Shown: positions 33,782 through 41,085, counted from the first letter of the stretch. The stretch is 64,000 bases of DNA from JAEYFP01 sp047602645 (GCA_047602645.1 JASGGU010000001.1:156354-220353), one strand, 5' to 3'. Program-made: numbers and translations. The notes: generated by a model from the letters alone, not told the origin.

Positions 33782-33812
33782 CCCCTTTACAATATTAGTA
33801 AAGGGGCATTTT
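33782..33812. terminator. Symmetrical terminator after cheW
   Basis: A perfect 9-bp stem (CCCCTTTAC with GTAAAGGGG) has T-rich flanks on both sides (CATTTTAT rightward, TATTTTAT leftward). It can end cheW transcripts and also block leftward transcripts from the promoter in segment 2. It lies 20 bases outside that segment. Confidence 0.8.
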
Positions 33813-33831
33813 ATGTCTAAACCTATAGTTC

Positions 33832-33856
33832 AATCCGCGGTATAATCAATACTGTG
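33832..33856 (+). repeat. Left inverted repeat of segment 2
   Basis: This 25-bp repeat is complementary to 35251-35275 with one mismatch. Its core is CGGTAT-AATCA-ATACTG, where the right end has CAGTAT. The 5-bp centre AATCA differs from AGCTA in segment 1. Confidence 0.83.
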
Positions 33857-33887
33857 CCGCAGAATTTTGTATACTCTGACAGATTCC

Positions 33888-33917
33888 ATTATATACCTAT
33901 TCTTCATCATTTGTCAA
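33888..33917 (-). promoter_or_regulatory. Full-consensus promoter inside segment 2, pointing left
   Basis: On the minus strand TTGACA (33912-33917) and TATAAT (33888-33893) are separated by 18 bases. It occupies the same relative place as the promoter in segment 1, and the bases around it are similar. In this orientation it reads out toward the terminator at 33782. Confidence 0.78.
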
Positions 33918-34009
33918 TTTTTGCAACTTTGTTATGAAAAATTGTCGAAATATGAGAAGCTGAATCATAAATTTATTGAATATAATGGTTTTTTCGGTAA
34001 ATAATACTT

Positions 34010-34021
34010 AATTCGCCGTCA
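34010..34021 (+). promoter_or_regulatory. Possible accessory recombinase site AATTCGCCGTCA
   Basis: Third copy of the AATTC-n-n-CGTC motif, here 42 bases before the recombinase ATG. It may be an arm site or an operator for self-control (inference). Confidence 0.3.
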
Positions 34022-34063
34022 TAGGAAGCGTCATATAAATAATTAATAAAAGGAGAAGATATC

Positions 34064-35197
34064 ATGGCAAGAAGAGGAGAAAACATTTATAAGCGCAAGG
34101 ATAGCCGTTGGGAGGGGAGACTATTATTTGAAAAAGGGAAATACCGTTATTTTTACGGAAAATCCTACAAGGAAGTTAAAAATAAGATGAGACTGTTTCA
34201 GGAAAATGCAAAATCTTATGTAAAAGAAAATTTTCGACAGCTTTCAACTGCATCCGACCAGCTTGAAATTTGGTTGGAAAATGATGCCTGCATGAGGGTA
34301 AAACCATCTACTTATGAGAGTTACTATCATTGCATGCATAAACACATTTTACCATTTTTTAGAGGGAATTCGAATAATTACATTAGTGAAGAGTCTGTTC
34401 TGCGGTTTATAAGAGTTTTACGAGAAAACTCTTCGCTTGCGGATACATCTAAAAAGAAAATACTCACTATTTTTAAAATTGCATTAAGAGATATTTTGAA
34501 AGGAAACCCGAACAGAGCCGCCATAATCGAGCTGGTAAGATTGCCCAAGCTGGAAGTGAGTGAGGTTGAAATTTTTACAGTAAAAGAGCAAAGACTTTTA
34601 GAAACTGCGGCACTTCGATCAAAAGATGCTCGTACTCTGGGAATTGTACTGTGCCTGTATACAGGTATTCGACTTGGAGAACTTTGTGCTTTAACATGGA
34701 AAGATATTGATATAGAAAACGGGATGATGTCTATTACTAAAACCGTTTCTCGCACTAAAAATTTTAGCGGAGGCGGCATGAAAACAGAATTAGTCGTCGG
34801 CACGCCAAAAAGCAGAAATTCTATGAGAAGAATCCCTTTGCCTGCATTTTTATTGAAAATTATCAAGGAAGGAAGACTGGACGGAGAGAATGAATATATT
34901 CTTACCGGAGACAGTATGCCGTTTGATCCGCGCAGCTTTCAAAAACTTTATAAAAAGCTGCTGAAAGAAAACGGATTGCCTGATCATAAATTTCATGCGA
35001 TTCGGCACACCTTTGCCACAAGAGGTTTGGAATTGGGCATAGATATCAAAACACTCAGCGAACTATTGGGACATTCCAGCGTATCAATTACACTTAATAT
35101 TTATGCACATTCTCTTTTGGAGCAAAAAAAAGCAGCTATAGAAAAATTTAATACGATGCATATTGCATCTGCCGAGCTTTCGAAGTTAGCCGTCTGA
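34064..35197 (+). CDS. Tyrosine recombinase (site-specific integrase/invertase)
   Basis: A 377-residue recombinase with all catalytic residues present: R203 (TGIRLGEL), K249 (TPKSRNS), H311 and R314 (HAIRHTF), H337 (LLGHSS) and the nucleophile Y347 (IYAHS). Residues about 1-45 resemble the AP2-like arm-binding domain of Tn916-type integrases, and 60-160 the core-binding domain. AAAGGAG precedes the ATG. It is the only gene between the inverted repeats of segment 2, with no excisionase, relaxase or cargo gene nearby, which argues against an ordinary integrative element. It probably acts on its own flanking repeats and perhaps on those of segment 1. A TATAAT at 33981 may be part of its own promoter. 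Confidence 0.93.
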   Translation: MARRGENIYKRKDSRWEGRLLFEKGKYRYFYGKSYKEVKNKMRLFQENAKSYVKENFRQLSTASDQLEIWLENDACMRVKPSTYESYYHCMHKHILPFFRGNSNNYISEESVLRFIRVLRENSSLADTSKKKILTIFKIALRDILKGNPNRAAIIELVRLPKLEVSEVEIFTVKEQRLLETAALRSKDARTLGIVLCLYTGIRLGELCALTWKDIDIENGMMSITKTVSRTKNFSGGGMKTELVVGTPKSRNSMRRIPLPAFLLKIIKEGRLDGENEYILTGDSMPFDPRSFQKLYKKLLKENGLPDHKFHAIRHTFATRGLELGIDIKTLSELLGHSSVSITLNIYAHSLLEQKKAAIEKFNTMHIASAELSKLAV

Positions 35198-35250
35198 TTT
35201 CTCGTTAAATAAAAAGAAAGTACGCAAAATAAAGGGATCTGTTGATTTTA

Positions 35251-35275
35251 CACAGTATTGATTATACTGCGGATT
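35251..35275 (-). repeat. Right inverted repeat of segment 2
   Basis: Reverse complement of 33832-33856 at 24 of 25 positions. Between it and the HD-GYP gene (35276-35534) I see no strong promoter or riboswitch; a TTTCC/GGAAA hairpin is possible near 35310. Confidence 0.83.
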
Positions 35276-35534
35276 TTGCCGAAATAGTTTGATAACATGA
35301 GTATTTCCCGTAATAAGGAAACTATTCTGTTACTGTTCTTGCGCAGATTAATACTTGATGTTAAGCTGCGTAAGAACGTGATTCAAGTGAATAAAGATTT
35401 TTAAGGTACATGCAGAAGAGGTCCTGATTGTGGGAGGAGGTCCATATCCTGTTTGATTCGTCCAAACATAAATCTGAGTAAACCCGTTTACTTGTGAGAT
35501 TGGTTTGCGAGGTGTAAAGGAGGAAAAATTTTTG

Positions 35535-36203
35535 ATGGAATTTTGCAGTGGTTTATCTGCGGACGAACTGGTTCGCAAACTGCCTGAAGAACAAATCAGA
35601 CACAGCATGAATGTAGAGCTGCTGGTGGAAAAATTGGTGAGTTGGCTGCCTGTATCCAAAACAGATGCAAATACCGATCAGCTCAGGTACTTTGGAAAAG
35701 CGGCCTATTATCATGATATCGGCAAGATCCGTATTGATCCGAATATTCTAAATAAGCCGGGGGCGCTTACTCCGGAGGAATATCGCATGATCCAGAGGCA
35801 TCCGATATTTGCACAGGAGCTGTTTGCCTTTGGCAATGCGGAGGCGATGAAAACGGTATCAAAGCATCTTCTTATGCTGGCTTTAAATGCTGCTGCTTAT
35901 CATCATGAGTGGTGGAATGGCCGGGGTTATCCGTTTGGCCTGAGTCAGCTCGAAATTCCGTACATAGCGCGTGTTACGGCTGTTTGTGATGCTTATGACG
36001 CAATGGTAAGTGAGCGTGCCTACCGCAGGGTATGTACGCATGGACATGCCTGCGAGGAACTGGTTAAAGGTTCAGGCACACAATTTGATCCTTCGATCGT
36101 AAAAATATTCTTAAAGCATGAGGCGGAAATGGAGAGGTTATTTAGAGAGCCATGCATATCCGGCAACCGGCTCCAAGGACAAAATGCGGTTGTGCTGATC
36201 TAG
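35535..36203 (+). CDS. HD-GYP domain protein, probable c-di-GMP phosphodiesterase
   Basis: A 222-residue, nearly stand-alone HD-GYP domain. The metal-binding HD (AAYYHDIGKI) and the GYP motif (YHHEWWNGRGYPFGLS) are both present, with the later DAYDAMVSERAYR and GTQFDP signatures. It should hydrolyse c-di-GMP, or a related cyclic dinucleotide, with a two- or three-metal site. No receiver or membrane part is attached, so activity may be set by expression level, which would suit a promoter switch. AAGGAGG lies 11 bases before the ATG; a TTG at 35532 is an alternative start. The segment with the recombinase lies immediately upstream. Confidence 0.88.
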   Translation: MEFCSGLSADELVRKLPEEQIRHSMNVELLVEKLVSWLPVSKTDANTDQLRYFGKAAYYHDIGKIRIDPNILNKPGALTPEEYRMIQRHPIFAQELFAFGNAEAMKTVSKHLLMLALNAAAYHHEWWNGRGYPFGLSQLEIPYIARVTAVCDAYDAMVSERAYRRVCTHGHACEELVKGSGTQFDPSIVKIFLKHEAEMERLFREPCISGNRLQGQNAVVLI

Positions 36204-36220
36204 GTTAAAAGTCTAAATTA

Positions 36221-36288
36221 AAAGAGGGTATCCCCGGAGAATCTATCAGAAATGATGAGATGCATGGAAGGATATCCTCTTTGTTTTT
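36221..36288 (+). terminator. Terminator after the HD-GYP gene
   Basis: Arms AAAGAGGGTATCC and GGATATCCTCTTT pair over 13 positions with one G-U, around a 36-base loop, and GTTTTT follows. It also faces the end of the convergent blaR1-like gene. Confidence 0.7.
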
Positions 36289-36340
36289 CAACATATGAAC
36301 CTTTTTCCGTCTGAACAACGGCTATTTTAGTAAGCATAAA

Positions 36341-38566
36341 TTATTCGTTACTGCTTCGCTCGTCTATTTTGTCAAGACTTATCTGATCGGGAATGATGGA
36401 TATGGTGATTTTATCATTACTGTATTGTGACGCAATTTCTTCGAGCTTTGTAAGCATATCCTGATTGCTCATAGTCAAAAGTTCGTTAAGGCTTATGTTA
36501 TCCCAATATTTTTGAATAGCGCTAATTACACCGCCGATACAGTCGTCACGCTCTCCTACGGTCACACGGCTATCGTCTGTTATATGGTAAGAACCTTGAT
36601 AATATAAGGAACACCATACCTCCAGCCGACCATTCTGTTCCAACGTTTTTTCCGGGAGAGAATCTATGAATCCAATATCCTCTTGGGGTTTACCTGTACG
36701 AGTGCTCCTAATCATAGCCCCATTTTCTGAACCGGAATAATTTACAGTAAGTGTTACAAAGGAAAGCTCTTGCGGTGCCAGAGAAACATTAAAATCTTGA
36801 TATGCCGTATCAAGGCCAATTCGCTCCATACGTTCATAGTCTTGATTTGCCCACTCCAGCAGGTCAGCATTAAAATCGGTCAGCAGACGGTTTTGATAAT
36901 CTGCTGTTTTTAATTCCAAAAGAGAGCGGTAATCCTCTTCTGTAGCGTTCGGATATTCACGTTCTTCTCTTGGGGCATCTTCTCCAAATGAGAGCGGTTG
37001 ACTATCGTCATACGGTATTAGTGGCATAAAGCCATATTCTATTTCTATTGACAGATTGCTGCTGCTCCATTTTTCCGTCAAGCTGTCGATTTCACTATCA
37101 ATAGTTTTTTTCATGCTCTGTTCATTTTGCAGTTCGTCTACTGTCTGTCCTTGAAAAAAATCAGACAGCTCATTGACAACACCCAACCTAGCATCGTTAT
37201 ATTGGCGGACGGTCAGTGTGTTTGCATCCAGAATTTTCATGGTAAGCTGGTATTCTAACATTGCGATGTCGGATTCATCGTAATTTGTTGTTGCATACCC
37301 GCCAAACTCTCTTGACTGCCACTTTTCGGCGGCAAGGGGTTCCAATACATAGAATAGGAAAGAAGCGATTTCATTGCTGTCTTTCATGGCATAAAGTGCT
37401 TTATCCTTTGAAAATCGCTCCAATAATGTCATATATTCTACTGTATCACTTGCTGCCCATACCTTTTCCTGAAACTCGGCGATACTCATATCTTTATAAC
37501 TGTCAAACCGTAAAGCAAGAAGTTTGCCGTATTCTTCATCTGTAAAAGCCGTACCTGGAATAGTTGTTGACACATTGCCAGCCGCAACCAGGGTAGCACC
37601 TGTGAGCATAATTCCGGCCAACACGATACAAAGAATTGTTACACCGGCTTTCTTCCGTTTACCGTCCAGCATAGATACGATGCGATTTTTCATCCCTCTT
37701 TTTCCGCCGTAAAAATTGGTTGACAAAGCGGTTTGATGCGCTTTGCCGCCACGGACAACTGCAATAATGGTTTCCCCGTATTGCTTGCGCATCTGCATAT
37801 CTTCATTTTCAAGAACGAGCGCATCACAGGCGATTTCGCATTGAACGGAAGTGGCTCTTGCCATGAAGTAGACAATGGGGTTAAACCAATGCAAAACAGT
37901 TGCCGCCAAAACAATTGTTTTATACCATAGGTCGTGCTTCTTAAAATGTGTTAGTTCGTGTCGTAAAATAAAAATCAGCTCATGTTCCGATAGCCGGATA
38001 GATGGCATGAGAATGACCGGACGAAAAAAGCCAACCATCATAGGACTGGAAATACTGGGACAGGTTTTGTATTCAATTTGGGCCTTAATCTTTTGTTCCT
38101 GTTTCAACGTGTCCAAAATTCGGAGAATTTCGGGCGTAGTCCCGGCTTCACTCCAACGCTTTACCATGTTCATAAAACGATTGTGCCGCAAAATTTGATA
38201 GACCAGTATAACCGCAATTCCAGTCAGCCAAAGGAAAAACGCAATTTCCCACATTGAGAATGGGGGTATGTCCGCTTGCATTCCGGGAGCAGGAGTCAAT
38301 GCTTCCGCAGTGGTATTTGCTATAGGGGAATCGAGAGTAAGCTGTACGGGCATAAACGGTGTACTGGTGCTTTGCGCAGATAAAAAGGGAAGCTCTATCA
38401 AAGGCCGGAACGGAATCATCCAGGCAACCGCAATCACCAACCATACCATGTAACGCCATTTGGGAGCATACCGTTTTGAAAGAATCGGAAGAACGATAGC
38501 ATACAGAAGCGTTATGACTGACATTGACAGGGAGCATTGGAATAACGCCGTTAAACATGTTTTCAT
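36341..38566 (-). CDS. blaR1: BlaR1/MecR1-type membrane sensor-protease (M56 family)
   Basis: A 741-residue protein with four membrane segments in its first 330 residues and a gluzincin site HELTHFKKHD between the third and fourth. In BlaR1 proteins a signal outside the cell activates this zinc protease, which leads to loss of the partner repressor. The C-terminal extracellular part (about 330-741) is not a recognisable penicillin-binding domain, so the signal may be something other than a beta-lactam. It begins 2 bases after the blaI stop, so the pair is cotranscribed. No beta-lactamase gene is in the window. Confidence 0.87.
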   Translation of the reverse strand: MKTCLTALFQCSLSMSVITLLYAIVLPILSKRYAPKWRYMVWLVIAVAWMIPFRPLIELPFLSAQSTSTPFMPVQLTLDSPIANTTAEALTPAPGMQADIPPFSMWEIAFFLWLTGIAVILVYQILRHNRFMNMVKRWSEAGTTPEILRILDTLKQEQKIKAQIEYKTCPSISSPMMVGFFRPVILMPSIRLSEHELIFILRHELTHFKKHDLWYKTIVLAATVLHWFNPIVYFMARATSVQCEIACDALVLENEDMQMRKQYGETIIAVVRGGKAHQTALSTNFYGGKRGMKNRIVSMLDGKRKKAGVTILCIVLAGIMLTGATLVAAGNVSTTIPGTAFTDEEYGKLLALRFDSYKDMSIAEFQEKVWAASDTVEYMTLLERFSKDKALYAMKDSNEIASFLFYVLEPLAAEKWQSREFGGYATTNYDESDIAMLEYQLTMKILDANTLTVRQYNDARLGVVNELSDFFQGQTVDELQNEQSMKKTIDSEIDSLTEKWSSSNLSIEIEYGFMPLIPYDDSQPLSFGEDAPREEREYPNATEEDYRSLLELKTADYQNRLLTDFNADLLEWANQDYERMERIGLDTAYQDFNVSLAPQELSFVTLTVNYSGSENGAMIRSTRTGKPQEDIGFIDSLPEKTLEQNGRLEVWCSLYYQGSYHITDDSRVTVGERDDCIGGVISAIQKYWDNISLNELLTMSNQDMLTKLEEIASQYSNDKITISIIPDQISLDKIDERSSNE

Positions 38567-38567
38567 A

Positions 38568-38945
38568 TCAATCCCTCCTGTCTTTCAGCCACTTCGTAAG
38601 ATCATCAAGGTCGCTGTCTTTTATTTTCTTCCCCTCATATAGCGTTGTAATCAGGCTGGCAAAGGAATTGCCGTGAAAGCGTTCCATAAAGTCACCCGTT
38701 TCAAACTTCAAATACTCCTCTTTGCTTATGAGCGGAAAATAGGTCCGTTCCTTGCCATTCTTTTCGGTGCGTAAAAAACCGCGCTCGACTAAGCGAGCCA
38801 TAAGTGTAAGGATGGTTTGTGCTTTCCAGTCCTTTTCTTTGCCCAACTGTTCCATAATAATATTGGTTGTAATAGGCGGCTCATTGGCCCACACCACTTT
38901 CATAATTTTAAACTCCGCATCAGGAAGTTTTTTAATTGAATTCAT
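38568..38945 (-). CDS. blaI: BlaI/MecI-family repressor
   Basis: A 125-residue winged-helix repressor (LPDAEFKIMKVVWANEPPIT, then WKAQTILTLMARLVERGFL) with a C-terminal dimerisation part that contains the expected cleavage region. GGAGGG precedes the ATG. It is followed by its partner sensor-protease. Three TACA-n-n-TGT-like operators in the promoter region suggest autorepression. In this family, proteolysis by BlaR1 relieves repression of linked resistance genes; here the next genes across the operators are a two-component system and an ABC exporter. Confidence 0.93.
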   Translation of the reverse strand: MNSIKKLPDAEFKIMKVVWANEPPITTNIIMEQLGKEKDWKAQTILTLMARLVERGFLRTEKNGKERTYFPLISKEEYLKFETGDFMERFHGNSFASLITTLYEGKKIKDSDLDDLTKWLKDRRD

Positions 38946-38963
38946 ATAGAACCCTCCATATTC

Positions 38964-38973
38964 TACAAATGTC
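38964..38973. promoter_or_regulatory. Candidate BlaI operator 1
   Basis: TACAAATGTC carries the TACA-n-n-TGT pattern typical of BlaI/MecI operators and lies between the blaI -10 and its start codon. Confidence 0.5.
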
Positions 38974-38982
38974 TTTATTTAT

Positions 38983-39011
38983 ATTCTACAACTGTCTTTG
39001 ATGACTGTCAA
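38983..39011 (-). promoter_or_regulatory. blaI-blaR1 promoter with embedded BlaI operator 2
   Basis: On the minus strand TTGACA (39006-39011) and TAGAAT (38983-38988) are 17 bases apart. The operator TACAACTGTC (38987-38996) overlaps the -10 and spacer, so bound BlaI would block polymerase. Confidence 0.75.
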
Positions 39012-39031
39012 GAGTATGACAAATATTTTCT

Positions 39032-39041
39032 TCATTTGTAG
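39032..39041. promoter_or_regulatory. Candidate BlaI operator 3
   Basis: TCATTTGTAG is the reverse complement of CTACAAATGA, a further TACA-n-n-TG-like site upstream of the blaI promoter and 58 bases before the -35 of the response regulator gene. It could extend BlaI control to that operon. Confidence 0.35.
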
Positions 39042-39098
39042 AAAATCGCTTTTATGAAACCAACCTCAGAGTGATAGGCATCACGAGCTTCAGGAAGG

Positions 39099-39127
39099 TT
39101 GCAAATATAGGAATATCTGTATATAAT
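39099..39127 (+). promoter_or_regulatory. Promoter of the two-component/ABC operon
   Basis: TTGCAA (39099-39104) and TATAAT (39122-39127) are 17 bases apart, 32 bases before the response regulator ATG. Confidence 0.7.
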
Positions 39128-39159
39128 GAGGCTAAAAACTGCTGAGGAGGCAAATTAAA

Positions 39160-39846
39160 ATGAATAGGATTTTGCTGGTGGAAGATGATATCAGCCTGAT
39201 TGACGGGCTTGAATTTTCATTGCGAAAAAATGGGTTTGAAGTTACTGTGACCCGTACGGTTCGGGACGCGGCGGAAATGGTTTTGTCACAGACCTTTGAT
39301 CTGCTGCTGCTGGATTTGAAGCTTCCGGATGGAAGCGGCTTTGAAATCTGCAGAAAAGCCAGAACCCTGTCAAATGTCCCGATTATATTTTTGACGGCCT
39401 CCGATGAAGAAGTTTCTGTTGTTATGGGATTGGATATGGGCGGAGATGATTATATTACGAAGCCTTTTAAATTGAATGAGCTGATTTCCAGAATCAATGC
39501 ACTTCTGCGCAGGGCGGGAACGGTAAATACGGAGCATACAAGGATATGTTCAAACGGATTCACCGTGAAGCTTAATGAAAACAGGGTTTTAAAGGGGGAG
39601 TGTGAAATTGTGTTGACCGTTGCGGAATTCCGCCTCCTGTGTCTGCTGATGCAAAATCCGGGCACGACACTGACAAGAGCTGTTATATTGGATCGGCTGT
39701 GGGACAAAGAGGGTAATTATGTGGATAATAATACGCTGTCTGTTTATGTGAGGCGGCTGCGCAGCAAAATAGAGGAAGATCCTGAAAATCCGGTATATTT
39801 ACTGACAGTAAGGGGTGTGGGCTATCAATGGAATATCGTGAAATGA
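39160..39846 (+). CDS. OmpR/PhoB-family response regulator
   Basis: A 228-residue regulator. The receiver domain has the phosphoacceptor D52 (LLLLDLKLPDG), the Thr in IFLTAS and the Lys in DYITKPF. The C-terminal winged helix ends LLTVRGVGYQWN. GAGG precedes the ATG. Its stop overlaps the start region of the histidine kinase gene. With the FtsX-type ABC exporter that follows, the set resembles antimicrobial-peptide or cell-envelope stress modules (BceR/VanR-like arrangement). Confidence 0.95.
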   Translation: MNRILLVEDDISLIDGLEFSLRKNGFEVTVTRTVRDAAEMVLSQTFDLLLLDLKLPDGSGFEICRKARTLSNVPIIFLTASDEEVSVVMGLDMGGDDYITKPFKLNELISRINALLRRAGTVNTEHTRICSNGFTVKLNENRVLKGECEIVLTVAEFRLLCLLMQNPGTTLTRAVILDRLWDKEGNYVDNNTLSVYVRRLRSKIEEDPENPVYLLTVRGVGYQWNIVK

Positions 39847-41084
39847 TGTCATCTGACAAAACTACAAAGGGGAGGATCGCTGCAGTCGGGCTGCTTTTTA
39901 TCGGAGTGCTTTTGGCAATGGAAGTCATGGTAGCTTTTCTGATCGGGGATTATAAGAGGGAATTGCTTGGGCATGATTATGCGGCTGCCGGATATCTCGT
40001 ACGAAATGGGGTAGATACCGGACTGATTGTTTCGGCATTTACAGCGGATAAGAAAGAAGCGGACAGGGAAGGCGGCGCCGCTATTTTGTCTGCCTCGGGA
40101 TATGATGAGCTGACAGGAATCCGTTTGCTGCCCGGTGCATGGCACCTTTATGAAAAATATGCATTGGCGGTACTTGGCATCGCCCTGTCTTTCTCTGTCC
40201 TTCTTTTTGCCGGTCTGTATTTGACAGAGCTGCAAAGAAATCGGGAGCTTCGGCTGGCCTCGGATCAATTGAGAAAATTTATGGATGGTGATACGGCTGT
40301 CCGGCTTGCGGATTGCAAAGAAGACAGTCTTTCCATACTTTTTAAAGAGATCAATACAATGGCAACCTCTTTGACTGCATATGCCGCAAAAGAAAAGCAG
40401 AATAAGGAATTTTTAAAAGATACAATTTCCGATATTTCTCATCAGTTGAAAACACCGTTGGCTGCGCTGTCGATGTACAATGAAATTATCAGGGGAGAAA
40501 AAGAAGGAAATGGAGTCGTGGAGCTCTTTGCCGAAAAAAGCAGCAGGGAGCTTAACCGAATGGAGGGACTGATCCAGAGCCTGCTAAAGCTTGCGCGGCT
40601 GGATGCAAAGGCTGTTGAGCTAAAGAAGAGGCCTTGGTTTTTAGGTGCTTTTTTGAAAGAATGTATTGCTTTCTTTGCGGTTCGTGCCGGGGAAGAAAAG
40701 AAAACAATAAATCTGGATTGTGAACCTGCCGTTCAGATGTTGTTAGATGAAGTATGGATGAGAGAGGCAGTCGGAAATATTATAAAAAATGCACTGGATC
40801 ATACAGAGACCGGTGGACAGATCAATATTTCCTGTGAAGAAACGGCTGTTGCTATAGAAATTGCAGTCAAAGACAATGGCTCCGGGATTCATCCCGATGA
40901 CATTCATCATATTTTCAAGCGATTTTACAGAAGCAGATATTTAAATGACACGCAGGGCGTAGGGATCGGCCTTCCGCTGTCCAGAATGATTGTTGAAAGG
41001 CACGGCGGTACGATTACCGTTGATAGTGAGCCGGGCTGCGGCGCACAGTTTCATCTGATTTTTCCGAAACTTACAAATTTGTAA
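39828..41084 (+). CDS. Sensor histidine kinase
   Basis: A 418-residue kinase with two membrane segments (about residues 15-40 and 110-132) around an extracellular loop of some 70 residues. A HAMP-like linker follows, then the dimerisation helix with H205 (SDISHQLKTPLAAL) and an ATP-binding domain with NAIKNAL-like GNIIKNALDHT, DNGSGIHPDD and GVGIGLPLS. It overlaps the response regulator gene by 19 bases; a start at 39843, overlapping its stop as ATGA, is an alternative. It should phosphorylate the regulator encoded just before it. The signal is unknown. Confidence 0.94.
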   Translation: MEYREMMSSDKTTKGRIAAVGLLFIGVLLAMEVMVAFLIGDYKRELLGHDYAAAGYLVRNGVDTGLIVSAFTADKKEADREGGAAILSASGYDELTGIRLLPGAWHLYEKYALAVLGIALSFSVLLFAGLYLTELQRNRELRLASDQLRKFMDGDTAVRLADCKEDSLSILFKEINTMATSLTAYAAKEKQNKEFLKDTISDISHQLKTPLAALSMYNEIIRGEKEGNGVVELFAEKSSRELNRMEGLIQSLLKLARLDAKAVELKKRPWFLGAFLKECIAFFAVRAGEEKKTINLDCEPAVQMLLDEVWMREAVGNIIKNALDHTETGGQINISCEETAVAIEIAVKDNGSGIHPDDIHHIFKRFYRSRYLNDTQGVGIGLPLSRMIVERHGGTITVDSEPGCGAQFHLIFPKLTNL

Positions 41085-41085
41085 G
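41070..41085. promoter_or_regulatory. Perfect 16-bp palindrome at the kinase/ABC junction
   Basis: CTTACAAATTTGTAAG is a perfect palindrome that overlaps the kinase stop codon, 69 bases before the ABC ATPase gene. It may be a binding site for a dimeric regulator acting on an internal promoter; no T-run follows, so it is not a clear terminator. Confidence 0.4.

Larger units (their letters stand above)
33832..35275. other. Candidate invertible segment 2, carrying its own tyrosine recombinase
   Basis: A 1444-bp segment bounded by 25-bp inverted repeats that match at 24 positions. It contains a complete tyrosine recombinase gene and, near its left end, a consensus promoter pointing left. Inversion would aim that promoter at the HD-GYP gene at 35535, about 260 bases beyond the right repeat. 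The layout recalls the Salmonella Hin switch, with the recombinase gene inside the invertible DNA, but uses a different enzyme class. The end regions are similar to those of segment 1. A simple mobile element with terminal inverted repeats is the alternative. Confidence 0.72.

Noticed and set aside
33832..35275. A standard integrative conjugative element or prophage
   Set aside because: Only a recombinase gene lies between the repeats; there is no relaxase, excisionase, phage or cargo gene, and the repeats are inverted, while att sites of integrated elements are direct.
35276..35534. A c-di-GMP riboswitch before the HD-GYP gene
   Set aside because: I looked for the conserved class I and class II aptamer parts and found none; only a weak hairpin is visible.
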